Origin: Bacilli bacterium
GTDB lineage: Bacteria; Bacillota_I; Bacilli_A; RFN20; CAG-826
Direction: 5' to 3'
Assembly (NCBI GenBank): GCA_016296775.1
Contig: JAEDIE010000022.1
Coordinates: forward strand, 1-23,820
Length of the DNA: 23,820 bases
This document shows, piece by piece, positions 16,031-23,546 of this stretch. Position 1 is the first letter of the stretch, and each line of letters opens with the position of its first letter. The translations under genes and the position numbers were made by a program. The notes under the pieces are model-generated. The model ran no database searches. It was not told the DNA's origin and saw only the letters and a list, made by a program, of their open reading frames with translations.

Positions 16031-16442
16031 AAAACACTCCTAATAATGCAGAATAATCTTCATCTTTAATATTTATATTCTTTTCTAATTTCTTGGTTGA
16101 TGTAGTTACAAAATATTGATTTAAAGAAACACTTGTTGAATCTTTATATGTAACAACTATACATTCCTTAGATGTTAAATTATTAAATTTAATAACGTTT
16201 TGATACTTTATTTTTTCTAAACTTACTTTAAATGTTTCTTCTTTTTCATCGTTTAAAGTTATATATTTTTCATTTAAAGATTCATCAAAATATTTAAGTT
16301 CAACTTTATCAATTTCATTAACATCAATTAAAGTAGATAAAGGTTTATACTCGGTATAAACCTTATTATATATAGTTAAAGAAAGAATAACTAAAAGAAC
16401 AAAAGAAATACCACTAGCAAAATATAAAATATATTTTTTCAT
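16023..16442 (-). CDS. Small membrane-anchored extracytoplasmic protein
   Basis: 139 aa with one N-terminal helix (about 7-26) and a beta-rich, Lys/Glu-rich outside domain. No recognised family. It is co-translated with trkH (TAATG sharing one base, AGGAGG 8-10 nt upstream) and overlaps surE by 8 nt. Position suggests an accessory of K+ uptake or an unrelated rider; sequence does not decide. Confidence 0.8.
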   Translation of the reverse strand: MKKYILYFASGISFVLLVILSLTIYNKVYTEYKPLSTLIDVNEIDKVELKYFDESLNEKYITLNDEKEETFKVSLEKIKYQNVIKFNNLTSKECIVVTYKDSTSVSLNQYFVTTSTKKLEKNINIKDEDYSALLGVFYA

Positions 16443-17941
16443 TAATATTCTTTCCTCCTAATATCGTTAATCATTCTTAAGAAAGCTTTTAAAATAATAA
16501 AGATTTCTAAACGTCCAAAGTACATACCAAACATAATAATCCATAAAACAATAGGATTACTTTGAGCACTTACAATACCAACACTAAGACCAACTCCACC
16601 TAAAGCACTAGCAAATTCAAAAGCAGAATCTCCAAAATCAAATCCAAATAATGAAATTAAGAAACTACCAAAGAAGAATATAACAAGATAAACTAAAATA
16701 AACGCTAAAACACTATTAATTTCATTTTGTTCTAACTCAACATGTTGCCCATTTCTTAAATAGAAATGAGTTTTAACAAGGCGTTTATTAGACATCTTAT
16801 CTTTAATTGAATACCACATAGATTTAATAGCAACAACAACTCTATAAATCTTAATACCACCACTTGTAGATCCGTTACATCCTCCAATTAACATAAATAG
16901 AATAATAATTGCATAAAATGCATAAGGAAGAGTATGATTTCCTAAAGCATCAACAAAACTAACATTAGAAAATCCTGTAGTAGTTAAAGCACTAATTAAA
17001 TTGAATCCACTAACTCTTAAACAAGTTAAATAAGATGAATCATTTAAATGTATTCCATTACAACTATTTAATAAAAGTAAAGCTCCTAAGGGCACAACTA
17101 ATAATAAGGCAAAGAAGAAAAATCTAACTTCAGCATCAAAAAATACATTTTTAAATTTACCTTTAAAAAATGATAAATGAATTACAAAAGATGTAGCTCC
17201 AAGAATCATTAATACACATAAAATTATTTCAACCCAAATATTGTTAAAGTAGGCAATACAATCATTTTTGGTAGAAAATCCACCAGTAGAAACAGCAGCA
17301 ATAGCATGAGAAAAAGCATCAAAAGGCTCAACCTTGCATAACATCAATGCTCCAGCTCCAACTAAAATAAATATAAAGTAGAATAAGAAAATAATTCTTG
17401 CAGATTTAGCAATATTAGGTAAAAGACGATCATTATGACCTTCAGCATTATATAACCTTAATCCAAAACGATCACTAATAGCACAAGTAACAATTAAAAT
17501 TAATCCAACTCCACCAACAAATAACATCAAATCTCTAAAGAAAAGGAAGATATACGGAGTCATTTCAACATCTAAAATAGTAAATCCAGTAGTAGAAAAT
17601 CCACTACATGCTTCAAATATACATTGAGTAAAGGTATTATCACCTTTAAGCAAAAATGGAAAAGCAGAAATTAAAATAGCAATCAGCCATAAAAAGACAA
17701 CAAAAACAGCATCTTGATGTCTTTCTAAATTCTTCTTTTCACAATTTTTAAATATAAAAAATAAAATAAAACCAACTATAATTGATCCAATACCAGGAAT
17801 TACAAAACAATATGCATATGGTAATTCATTTGGATAAAAGATTAACATAAAAAGAGGTAATAAAAGAATAAAACCTATAAAAATAATAAATAAACTTAAA
17901 TAATAAGCTATTAATTTATAACCATTTTTAACGTTTTTCAT
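16442..17941 (-). CDS. trkH: TrkH/KtrB potassium uptake channel subunit
   Basis: 499 aa, a polytopic membrane protein with four pore-loop repeats typical of the family: CSGFSTTGFT, AVSTGGFST, ALTTTGFSN and SALGGVGLSVG. The filter glycines are kept in each. It transports K+ (with Na+ or H+ depending on type), gated by the cytosolic TrkA/KtrA ring. Its ATG shares one base with the stop of the TrkA-like gene upstream, so channel and regulator are made together. Length and N-terminus look more like TrkH than short KtrB, but I do not insist. Confidence 0.93.
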   Translation of the reverse strand: MKNVKNGYKLIAYYLSLFIIFIGFILLLPLFMLIFYPNELPYAYCFVIPGIGSIIVGFILFFIFKNCEKKNLERHQDAVFVVFLWLIAILISAFPFLLKGDNTFTQCIFEACSGFSTTGFTILDVEMTPYIFLFFRDLMLFVGGVGLILIVTCAISDRFGLRLYNAEGHNDRLLPNIAKSARIIFLFYFIFILVGAGALMLCKVEPFDAFSHAIAAVSTGGFSTKNDCIAYFNNIWVEIILCVLMILGATSFVIHLSFFKGKFKNVFFDAEVRFFFFALLLVVPLGALLLLNSCNGIHLNDSSYLTCLRVSGFNLISALTTTGFSNVSFVDALGNHTLPYAFYAIIILFMLIGGCNGSTSGGIKIYRVVVAIKSMWYSIKDKMSNKRLVKTHFYLRNGQHVELEQNEINSVLAFILVYLVIFFFGSFLISLFGFDFGDSAFEFASALGGVGLSVGIVSAQSNPIVLWIIMFGMYFGRLEIFIILKAFLRMINDIRRKEY

Positions 17942-18609
17942 TAATCCTCTCTCTTTGTAGAAATTAAATTAATAATCTTTTCTTGATTTTCTTTGGTAGT
18001 AACAACTAACACTTTATCTTTAGGCATCAACACAGTGTTACCATTAGGAATAATAACGTGAGGATAACGATATACACAACTTACACTAACAAACTCAGGA
18101 AGTTTAATTTCTTTTAATGATTTATTAGCAATCTTGAAGCTTTCTTCAATAACAATTTCAGAAATAACAATCTTATCATCCTCTAATGATAAAGTTTTAA
18201 TTAATTGTTCATATGATGATTTAGCTTTAATAGTTTCTGCAAGTAAATAAGTACTACTAATAGCAACATCAACACCTAATTTTTGAAATAATTCAACGTT
18301 TATAGGATTTATAACTGTAGCAACACACTTTTTAGCATTAAAAATATTTTTAGCCATCTTACAAGAAACATAGCTATCAACATCTCTTTCAGCAAGAGAA
18401 ATAAAAAGATCACAATTTTCAATATTAGCCATTCTTAAATCAAATTCTTTTGTAGAATTACCTCTAAATATATTAATTCTATTTTTCTTACTTAAATACT
18501 GGCAAAAAGATTGATCTTTGTTTATAACAATAAGCTCATTCTTTCTCGATTTATAAACTGAAATTAAATAATCAGCTTCATGTCTTCCATCTGCAATTAC
18601 AACTTTCAT
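17941..18609 (-). CDS. trkA: TrkA-type regulator: RCK-N with altered glycine motif plus RCK-C
   Basis: 222 aa, equivalent to one half of E. coli TrkA or to KtrA. The N-terminal Rossmann domain (1-130) has VVIADGRHEADYL where GxGxxG is expected, so nucleotide binding may be lost or changed. Residues 140-215 form a TrkA-C domain ending PKDKVLVVTT. It is cytosolic, gates TrkH, and overlaps trkH by one base. The preceding gene encodes a second RCK-N protein with the intact motif. Ribosome site is weak (AGTAGGTAAT). Confidence 0.88.
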   Translation of the reverse strand: MKVVIADGRHEADYLISVYKSRKNELIVINKDQSFCQYLSKKNRINIFRGNSTKEFDLRMANIENCDLFISLAERDVDSYVSCKMAKNIFNAKKCVATVINPINVELFQKLGVDVAISSTYLLAETIKAKSSYEQLIKTLSLEDDKIVISEIVIEESFKIANKSLKEIKLPEFVSVSCVYRYPHVIIPNGNTVLMPKDKVLVVTTKENQEKIINLISTKRED

Positions 18610-18617
18610 AATATTAC

Positions 18618-19046
18618 CTACTCATTATACATTTCATAGAATTTTTCAACAGAAAGAAGGAAAGGACAAATAGCTTTAATTTTACTATTAGCTAAAAGTT
18701 TAACCTTATCTGAATCATTTAAACGAATATAAACCTTTGGAACATCAAAAATAGTGTTACAAATATCTCCAATATATAAGTTAGTATTATCATCATCAGT
18801 AGTAACAATAACCATATCAAAACGCTTAATTTCATTACTTTCTAAAGTATTTAAATCTGTGGCATCACCCACAACGGTAAATCCTTGAAAATCTTCTAAC
18901 TTATCAAAAGCATCTTCATCTTTATCAATAACAGTAACGTTTCTTCCAGCTTGTTGAAGACTCATAGCAATATATGCTCCAAGTCTACTAGCACCAATGA
19001 TTAATACACCATTTCTAAATATGCTAACTTTTTCTTTTTTCTTCAT
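18618..19046 (-). CDS. TrkA-N (RCK-N) domain protein, single domain
   Basis: 142 aa, Rossmann fold only: GASRLG at 18-23 after VLIIGAS, acidic residue D41 at the end of the second strand (VTVIDKD), and VVGDATD at 58-64. No TrkA-C domain follows. Together with the 222-aa neighbour it looks like a TrkA split in two genes: this one with a nucleotide motif but no C domain, the other the reverse. It is first in the operon. There is no Shine-Dalgarno; TGATATAAT lies 7 nt before the ATG, so the mRNA starts at or one base before the start codon. Confidence 0.88.
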   Translation of the reverse strand: MKKKEKVSIFRNGVLIIGASRLGAYIAMSLQQAGRNVTVIDKDEDAFDKLEDFQGFTVVGDATDLNTLESNEIKRFDMVIVTTDDDNTNLYIGDICNTIFDVPKVYIRLNDSDKVKLLANSKIKAICPFLLSVEKFYEMYNE

Positions 19047-19053
19047 GTCTTAA

Positions 19054-19062
19054 ATTATATCA
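19054..19062 (-). promoter_or_regulatory. Extended -10 promoter of the trk operon (leaderless start)
   Basis: TGATATAAT on the minus strand, hexamer 19054-19059, 7 nt before the ATG at 19046. Predicted leader is 0-1 nt. No clear -35. Confidence 0.7.
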
Positions 19063-19142
19063 AAATATTTATAATATTAAATATTATTAATATTTTTAAG
19101 TATTTGTACTTTACTAACTGCCTTTAAAAACTATACTCATTT

Positions 19143-19151
19143 TGCTATTAT
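19143..19151 (+). promoter_or_regulatory. Extended -10 promoter of the histidine phosphatase gene (leaderless start)
   Basis: TGCTATTAT with hexamer 19146-19151, exactly 6 nt before the ATG at 19158. A weak -35 TTTAAA (19123-19128) has a 17-nt spacer. No ribosome site fits in between. Confidence 0.7.
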
Positions 19152-19157
19152 TTAATT

Positions 19158-19892
19158 ATGAAAATAATGATTATTAGACATGCTGATCCTGATTATGAGA
19201 ATCACACTTTAACTAAAGTAGGCTTTAAGGAAAGAGATGCTTTAGGAGAATATTATAAGAACTATAATTTCAAAAAAATATATGTTTCCCCACTTAATCG
19301 TGCTTTATTTACTCTTCAAGGAATTATAAATGCTAATAAAGAAAATGAAAGTAAAGTTACTATAAAACATTGGTTACATGAATTTATTTATCCTATTGAA
19401 GAACCTGTTTTTCATGTAAAAAAGAACTCTTGGGATTTACTTCCTTCATATTTTGTAAATCATCATAATTTATATAACAATGATACTTATTTAGATGATG
19501 AAATATATGATGGTTCTAATGTTAAAGAAAAATATTTCGAAGCTAGTTTAGGACTTGATGAAATATTAAAAGAAAATGGATATATTAGACAAGAAGACGG
19601 TAACTATAAAGTAATCAAAGAAAGTAAAGATACTATTTTATTTGTATGTCATTTAGGAATAATGAATGTTTTACTAGCTAGATTATTAAATATTCCATAT
19701 ATTGTTTTATGTCAAACATTCTTTTGTGCTCCTACAGGAGTAACTATATTAAATACAGAAGAAAGAGAACAAGGTATTGCTTCATTTAGAGTTGAAGTAT
19801 ATGGAGATACAACTCATTTAAAAATAAAAGGGATGGAAAATAGCTTCTCAGGAAGATTCTGTGAAGTATATTCTGATCCAACAAGACATTAA
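19158..19892 (+). CDS. Histidine phosphatase (phosphoglycerate mutase-like) family protein
   Basis: 244 aa, cytosolic. The RHA signature at R7-H8 (MIIRHADPDY) carries the phospho-accepting His. SPLNRALFT supplies the second Arg region, and FVCHLGIM near the C-terminus holds the second catalytic His. The substrate cannot be told: family members act on sugar phosphates, nucleotides or proteins. It has no Shine-Dalgarno. It is divergent from the trk operon with 111 nt between start codons, both apparently leaderless. Confidence 0.88.
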   Translation: MKIMIIRHADPDYENHTLTKVGFKERDALGEYYKNYNFKKIYVSPLNRALFTLQGIINANKENESKVTIKHWLHEFIYPIEEPVFHVKKNSWDLLPSYFVNHHNLYNNDTYLDDEIYDGSNVKEKYFEASLGLDEILKENGYIRQEDGNYKVIKESKDTILFVCHLGIMNVLLARLLNIPYIVLCQTFFCAPTGVTILNTEEREQGIASFRVEVYGDTTHLKIKGMENSFSGRFCEVYSDPTRH

Positions 19893-19906
19893 AAAACGTA
19901 TGTTTT
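19893..19906. terminator. Weak hairpin between convergent genes
   Basis: AAAAC-GTAT-GTTTT right after the histidine phosphatase stop, T-rich on both sides. It is short and weak, listed because nothing better is visible between these convergent genes. Confidence 0.25.
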
Positions 19907-19940
19907 CCTAACTATTTTTAATGATTGCTTAAGAAAATGT

Positions 19941-20432
19941 TTATATATTTTTTAATATATTAGATTTAAGTTTCTCATACTCTTCATTAGTGATAATATT
20001 TTCATCTTTTAATCTTTTTAATTTAAGTAATTCATCAAAGATGTCATTGTTTGAGGTATCCTTTGAATTATCATTGTTTTGTTTTATATTTCCACCTGTC
20101 TTAATTTCTCTAATTCTATTTTTTACATATTGATAAACATCAAACATTTTACGATTTAATTCATATTCGAAAGTAAAACTATTTTCACTTCCAAAGTTAT
20201 TACCATGATATGCTCCATAAACTTCAAATTGTAAATAACCCAAAATAATAGAAGATCCTTCTTTAAATTGACATGAAATCATATCAAAATAATAAATATC
20301 TTTATCCCCATTAAAGAAATCATTTGTAAGAAAAGAGCGAAAATTTTGAACCTGTTCTAACCTAATATGGTCGTCAAATACAGTTAAAATCCTTTGAGCA
20401 CCATGAATTGGTCCATAAATAATATTATCCAT
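19941..20432 (-). CDS. PH-like domain protein with C-terminal SHOCT domain
   Basis: 163 aa. Residues 1-110 resemble the beta-rich, PH-like region (DUF4429-type) often found ahead of SHOCT: GPIHGAQRILTVFDDHIRLEQ, then KDIYYFDMISCQFKEG, GYLQFEVYG and FTFEYELNRKMFDVYQYV. After an Asn/Asp-rich linker comes a SHOCT domain (DELLKLKRLKDENIITNEEYEKLK). No membrane helix. It lies 8 nt downstream of a gene whose SHOCT is at the N-terminus. No ribosome site is evident before its ATG, so it probably depends on the upstream gene. Molecular role unknown; SHOCT domains are oligomerisation or adaptor modules. Confidence 0.82.
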   Translation of the reverse strand: MDNIIYGPIHGAQRILTVFDDHIRLEQVQNFRSFLTNDFFNGDKDIYYFDMISCQFKEGSSIILGYLQFEVYGAYHGNNFGSENSFTFEYELNRKMFDVYQYVKNRIREIKTGGNIKQNNDNSKDTSNNDIFDELLKLKRLKDENIITNEEYEKLKSNILKNI

Positions 20433-20440
20433 TTTAATAA

Positions 20441-20992
20441 TTAAAAATAACTACCAATCATTTCTTCTATGTATGTATAATATGAAGATGTTGCAGCAAT
20501 TGACATAATAAAAGAAAGTACTAAAGAAACAATGCCTAAAATTAATAAAACTTTAGAATCTGTTTTTATTTTTAAAATTATACCCATAGTTAAAGCGGCA
20601 ACAGCAGGAATAAATGAACATTCCCAAGTCATATAATAAGCAGCTTCAAAACTCTTTTGAACAAGTAATAAAAAAATCAAAAAAACAAATAACATTGTGA
20701 TTCCAAAACAAATGAATCCAAGGATTTTAAAAGGTTTATCATTAAACAATCTATAATTTCTATATCTATTATTATAAGTGTTGCGATACGAATTATTCAC
20801 ACTATTATAATTATTTGTTGAACTCCCATAACTACTTCTTGTTTCTGCATTACTTGTATAAGAATTTGTTGACTTAGTATTTGCTTCGTCCCTATTAATT
20901 ATTTTAGCTTTCATACGATCATATTCTTCTTGCGTAATAGCATTAGCATCTAATAATTGTTTTAATTTTAATAATTCATCTGCAATATTCAT
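20441..20992 (-). CDS. N-terminal SHOCT protein with three membrane helices
   Basis: 183 aa. SHOCT domain at 1-32 (ADELLKLKQLLDANAITQEEYDRMK), then a low-complexity Asn/Ser/Tyr/Thr-rich linker (about 35-88), then three hydrophobic helices starting near 91. AGAGGT ribosome site, ATG start. First gene of a pair. The SHOCT is nearly the same as the one at the C-terminus of the next protein. Function unknown. Confidence 0.82.
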   Translation of the reverse strand: MNIADELLKLKQLLDANAITQEEYDRMKAKIINRDEANTKSTNSYTSNAETRSSYGSSTNNYNSVNNSYRNTYNNRYRNYRLFNDKPFKILGFICFGITMLFVFLIFLLLVQKSFEAAYYMTWECSFIPAVAALTMGIILKIKTDSKVLLILGIVSLVLSFIMSIAATSSYYTYIEEMIGSYF

Positions 20993-21011
20993 TTTTAAAT
21001 ACCTCTTTTTT

Positions 21012-21017
21012 ATTATA
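21012..21017 (-). promoter_or_regulatory. -10 element of the SHOCT gene pair
   Basis: TATAAT on the minus strand, about 20 nt before the ATG, with AGAGGT in the leader. No good -35. Confidence 0.45.
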
Positions 21018-21263
21018 TAATTTGAGATTCATCCACCCACAACTTTTTTATTTAAATAAGACAAAAATCGACAAAAAAATATTAATTTTAATACAATAAA
21101 TATATTATTTATTTAATGATTGAAACCATAAAAACTATGGTGTTTATTATTTAATTATCCTTAATCAACATATATTTTTTTCTTCATATAAAAAAATAAA
21201 TTATAAGTAAATATTAAAAATATATCTACATAAGTATTTATTTTATAAATTAAAATTTAATAT

Positions 21264-21294
21264 AAAAAACCTAGAGAAATATTCTCTAGGTTTT
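21264..21294 (-). terminator. Intrinsic terminator of the alcohol dehydrogenase gene
   Basis: A 13-bp perfect stem (21266-21278 with 21282-21294), 3-nt loop, with a core of CCTAGAGAA. The minus strand ends in six T (21264-21269). Confidence 0.9.
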
Positions 21295-21315
21295 GCTTTC
21301 ATTTATAAACTCAAA

Positions 21316-22497
21316 TTAGAATTGATATGGTTTATTTTCATAGCAGCATCTGAATAAATCTGCCATCTTTTCATCATCAATTGGGTTTGGGTTGCTTCCA
21401 GTACATGCATCAAGAACAGCGTTATGGGCAAATGTAGGAAGTTTTTCATTGAATTCTTCTTCTTTAACACCAAATTCTTTCATTGAGTGAGGAATTCCAA
21501 GAAGAGTATTTAATTCATGTAATCTATTGATTAAGCCTTGGACTTGTTCATGAGCATCTTTGCCTTCAATTCCTAAAGCTTGAGCAATTTGAGCATATCT
21601 TTCTAAAGCTTCTTTGTTGTTTGCATTATATTCAACAACGTGAGGAAGATACATAGCATTAGCACAACCATGTGGAATATGACCAGTTGAGAAAACTGCA
21701 CCAGTCTTGTGAGCCATTGAGTGAGTAATACCAAGTAAAGCATTTGAGAAAGCCATACCAGCTAAACATTGAGCATAATGCATTTCTTCTCTTCCTTTTC
21801 CTTGTGGGTTATTGTATGAATCAACAAGGTAGGTGTTAATCATTTTAATAGCTTTTAAAGCAAGAGGATCTGTAAAATCATTGTGTAATGTTGAGACATA
21901 AGCTTCGATAGCATGTGTCATAGCATCCATACCAGTGTAAGCAACTTGAACTCTTGGTAATCCACGAACGATGTCTGGATCAACAATAGCAACATCTGGT
22001 GTAATTTCGAAATCTGCTAAAGGATATTTGATTCCTTTCTTATAGTCTGTGATAACTGAGAAAGCAGTAACTTCAGTAGCAGTTCCACTTGTTGAAGGAA
22101 TAGCACAGAAATGAGCTTTTGTTCTTAATTTTGGGAAATTGAATGGTGTGCATAAAGCTTCAAATGTTGTATCTGGATATTCATAGAATGCCCACATAGC
22201 TTTAGCAGCATCGATTGGTGATCCACCGCCAATAGCAACGATCCAATCTGGACCAAACTTTGTCATAGCAGCAGCGCCTCTCATAACGGTATCAATTGAT
22301 GGATCTGGTTCAACACCATCAAAAACTTGAACTTCCATTCCAGCTTCTTCAAGAGCTTTAACAGTCTTATCAAGGAATCCGCTAGCTTTCATTGAATGTC
22401 CACCAGTGACAACAATAGCTTTGCTTCCTTTTAAAGTCTTAAGTTCAGCAATTGAACCTGAGCCGAAATAAAGATCTCTAGGTAATGTAAATCTCAT
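21316..22497 (-). CDS. Iron-containing alcohol dehydrogenase (NAD(P)H-dependent butanol dehydrogenase-like)
   Basis: Reduces aldehydes to alcohols in fermentation; cytosolic. 393 aa, normal. The N-terminus MRFTLPRDLYFGSGS and EPDPSIDTV are very like clostridial butanol dehydrogenases. The cofactor motif GGGSPIDAAK is at 90-99. The iron ligands expected for this family are present: D191, H195 (GMDAMTHAIEAY), H263 (MAHKTG) and H276 (PHGCAN). AAAGGAGA precedes the ATG. Codon use leans to strong, well-translated codons (AAG, GTC, AAC more than in neighbours), suggesting high expression; this is an impression, not a count. Alcohol substrate not determinable. Confidence 0.95.
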   Translation of the reverse strand: MRFTLPRDLYFGSGSIAELKTLKGSKAIVVTGGHSMKASGFLDKTVKALEEAGMEVQVFDGVEPDPSIDTVMRGAAAMTKFGPDWIVAIGGGSPIDAAKAMWAFYEYPDTTFEALCTPFNFPKLRTKAHFCAIPSTSGTATEVTAFSVITDYKKGIKYPLADFEITPDVAIVDPDIVRGLPRVQVAYTGMDAMTHAIEAYVSTLHNDFTDPLALKAIKMINTYLVDSYNNPQGKGREEMHYAQCLAGMAFSNALLGITHSMAHKTGAVFSTGHIPHGCANAMYLPHVVEYNANNKEALERYAQIAQALGIEGKDAHEQVQGLINRLHELNTLLGIPHSMKEFGVKEEEFNEKLPTFAHNAVLDACTGSNPNPIDDEKMADLFRCCYENKPYQF

Positions 22498-22525
22498 TTT
22501 TTAATTCTCCTTTTCAAACGCCTAT

Positions 22526-22534
22526 ATTATATCA
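22526..22534 (-). promoter_or_regulatory. Extended -10 promoter of the alcohol dehydrogenase gene
   Basis: TGATATAAT on the minus strand, about 28 nt before the ATG, with AAAGGAGA in the leader. The -35 is poor (GTTTAA at 17 nt). Confidence 0.6.
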
Positions 22535-22754
22535 AATTTTCATAAAAATTAAACAATTTAGTATTTTTTTACCGATTTAAAGTAAAAATATACCAATCTC
22601 AATTAAATATTTATTATTTTATAAAGAATTTCGACAATTTTTGGAAAACCCTATAAGTTTTGTAAAAATACTCTATTCATATATATATATATAAACTATA
22701 ATATGATTATAAGAAAAATATTGATTAAAACTAATATAAAATCTTTATTTATGA

Positions 22755-22770
22755 AGAGTTAAGTAACTCT
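22755..22770 (+). promoter_or_regulatory. Palindrome/hairpin in the lipoprotein gene leader
   Basis: AGAGTTA-AG-TAACTCT, a 7-bp perfect inverted repeat ending 20 nt before the ATG and just upstream of GAGGT (22778-22782). Could be an operator or a small leader hairpin. Confidence 0.35.
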
Positions 22771-22790
22771 ACAAATTGAGGTAAATATTT

Positions 22791-23459
22791 ATGAAACATT
22801 TTAAACTTTTAATTAATTTATCTACGTTATTATTCTTATTTTCATGTACATCAAACAATAATCAAAATGTCGTAACTGTTGTTATAGATAAAAATGATAA
22901 TACAGCATTTGTAAATAAGAAAATATTTTTAGAAGGTAACCAAGATAAAGGCTTATCAAGTTATATCACAAATAAAAATAATATTATTACATCAAGAAAT
23001 AACAAAATAATTGAAGAAAATCACAATGATTCAGTGATTTCTTGTTTTAAAAATGGATATTCTTTTACTTCAACTTTAAAAGACAATGAAGTTATACTTC
23101 CTTCATATCTTCTATTAATGACAGATACCAATTATAAAGATAATACAAATCCTAAAACTTATTATTATCAAAACTTAAAAAGAAATGATGAAGGATTAAA
23201 ATATATTGATGAAGATATATTCAATGAAGTTATTAACAGAATATATAGTGAAGATTTAATTTATAAATTTTCTATTGGAAGTAGTAAGATCAATCTTAAT
23301 GTTGTAGGAGTATACTTTTATGAAGTAGATAATACTTACTTTAATACTTCTTTGTATAATATGCCTATTGAATTTAATGATTATAAGATATATCCAACAA
23401 CCATTGTTTCATCAACTATGTTTACGAATATAAAAGAATTGCAAAACAATCTTTTATAG
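22791..23459 (+). CDS. Putative lipoprotein of unknown function
   Basis: 222 aa. The N-terminal signal MKHFKLLINLSTLLFLFSC ends in a lipobox (LFSC), so Cys19 is the expected lipidated residue and the rest lies outside the cell. The mature part is Asn/Lys/Ile-rich with no motif I recognise. GAGGT lies 8 nt before the ATG. Single gene, ended by a hairpin at 23491-23514. Confidence 0.75.
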   Translation: MKHFKLLINLSTLLFLFSCTSNNNQNVVTVVIDKNDNTAFVNKKIFLEGNQDKGLSSYITNKNNIITSRNNKIIEENHNDSVISCFKNGYSFTSTLKDNEVILPSYLLLMTDTNYKDNTNPKTYYYQNLKRNDEGLKYIDEDIFNEVINRIYSEDLIYKFSIGSSKINLNVVGVYFYEVDNTYFNTSLYNMPIEFNDYKIYPTTIVSSTMFTNIKELQNNLL

Positions 23460-23490
23460 TAAATATTTATTATATCTAAATAAAAATAAT

Positions 23491-23514
23491 GGCAAGTAGA
23501 GAACTCTAATTGCC
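23491..23514. terminator. Bidirectional terminator between lipoprotein and regulator genes
   Basis: GGCAAGTAGAG (23491-23501) and CTCTAATTGCC (23504-23514) pair with one mismatch. T-rich DNA follows on both strands, serving two convergent genes. Confidence 0.7.
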
Positions 23515-23546
23515 CTTTATATTTAATGACAAATATAAATTAAATA

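Larger units (their letters stand above)
20993..21315. other. 323-nt intergenic region between SHOCT pair and alcohol dehydrogenase
   Basis: Very AT-rich, with no credible coding frame. It contains the SHOCT-pair -10 near 21012, a small ACCATA/TATGGT hairpin (about 21125-21141) of unclear meaning, and the alcohol dehydrogenase terminator at 21264-21294. I see no RNA gene. Confidence 0.6.
22498..22790. other. 293-nt divergent intergenic region
   Basis: Holds the alcohol dehydrogenase promoter (near 22526), a short AT dinucleotide run (22680-22692), a TATAAT (22697-22702) that could serve the lipoprotein gene, and a hairpin at 22755-22770. No coding frame or RNA gene recognised. Confidence 0.6.

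Noticed and set aside
21125..21141. Small ACCATA/TATGGT hairpin considered as a terminator or RNA element
   Set aside because: Six base pairs, no T run of note, not at a gene end; no support for a function.
22680..22692. AT dinucleotide run
   Set aside because: Short and expected in such AT-rich intergenic DNA; not a meaningful repeat array.
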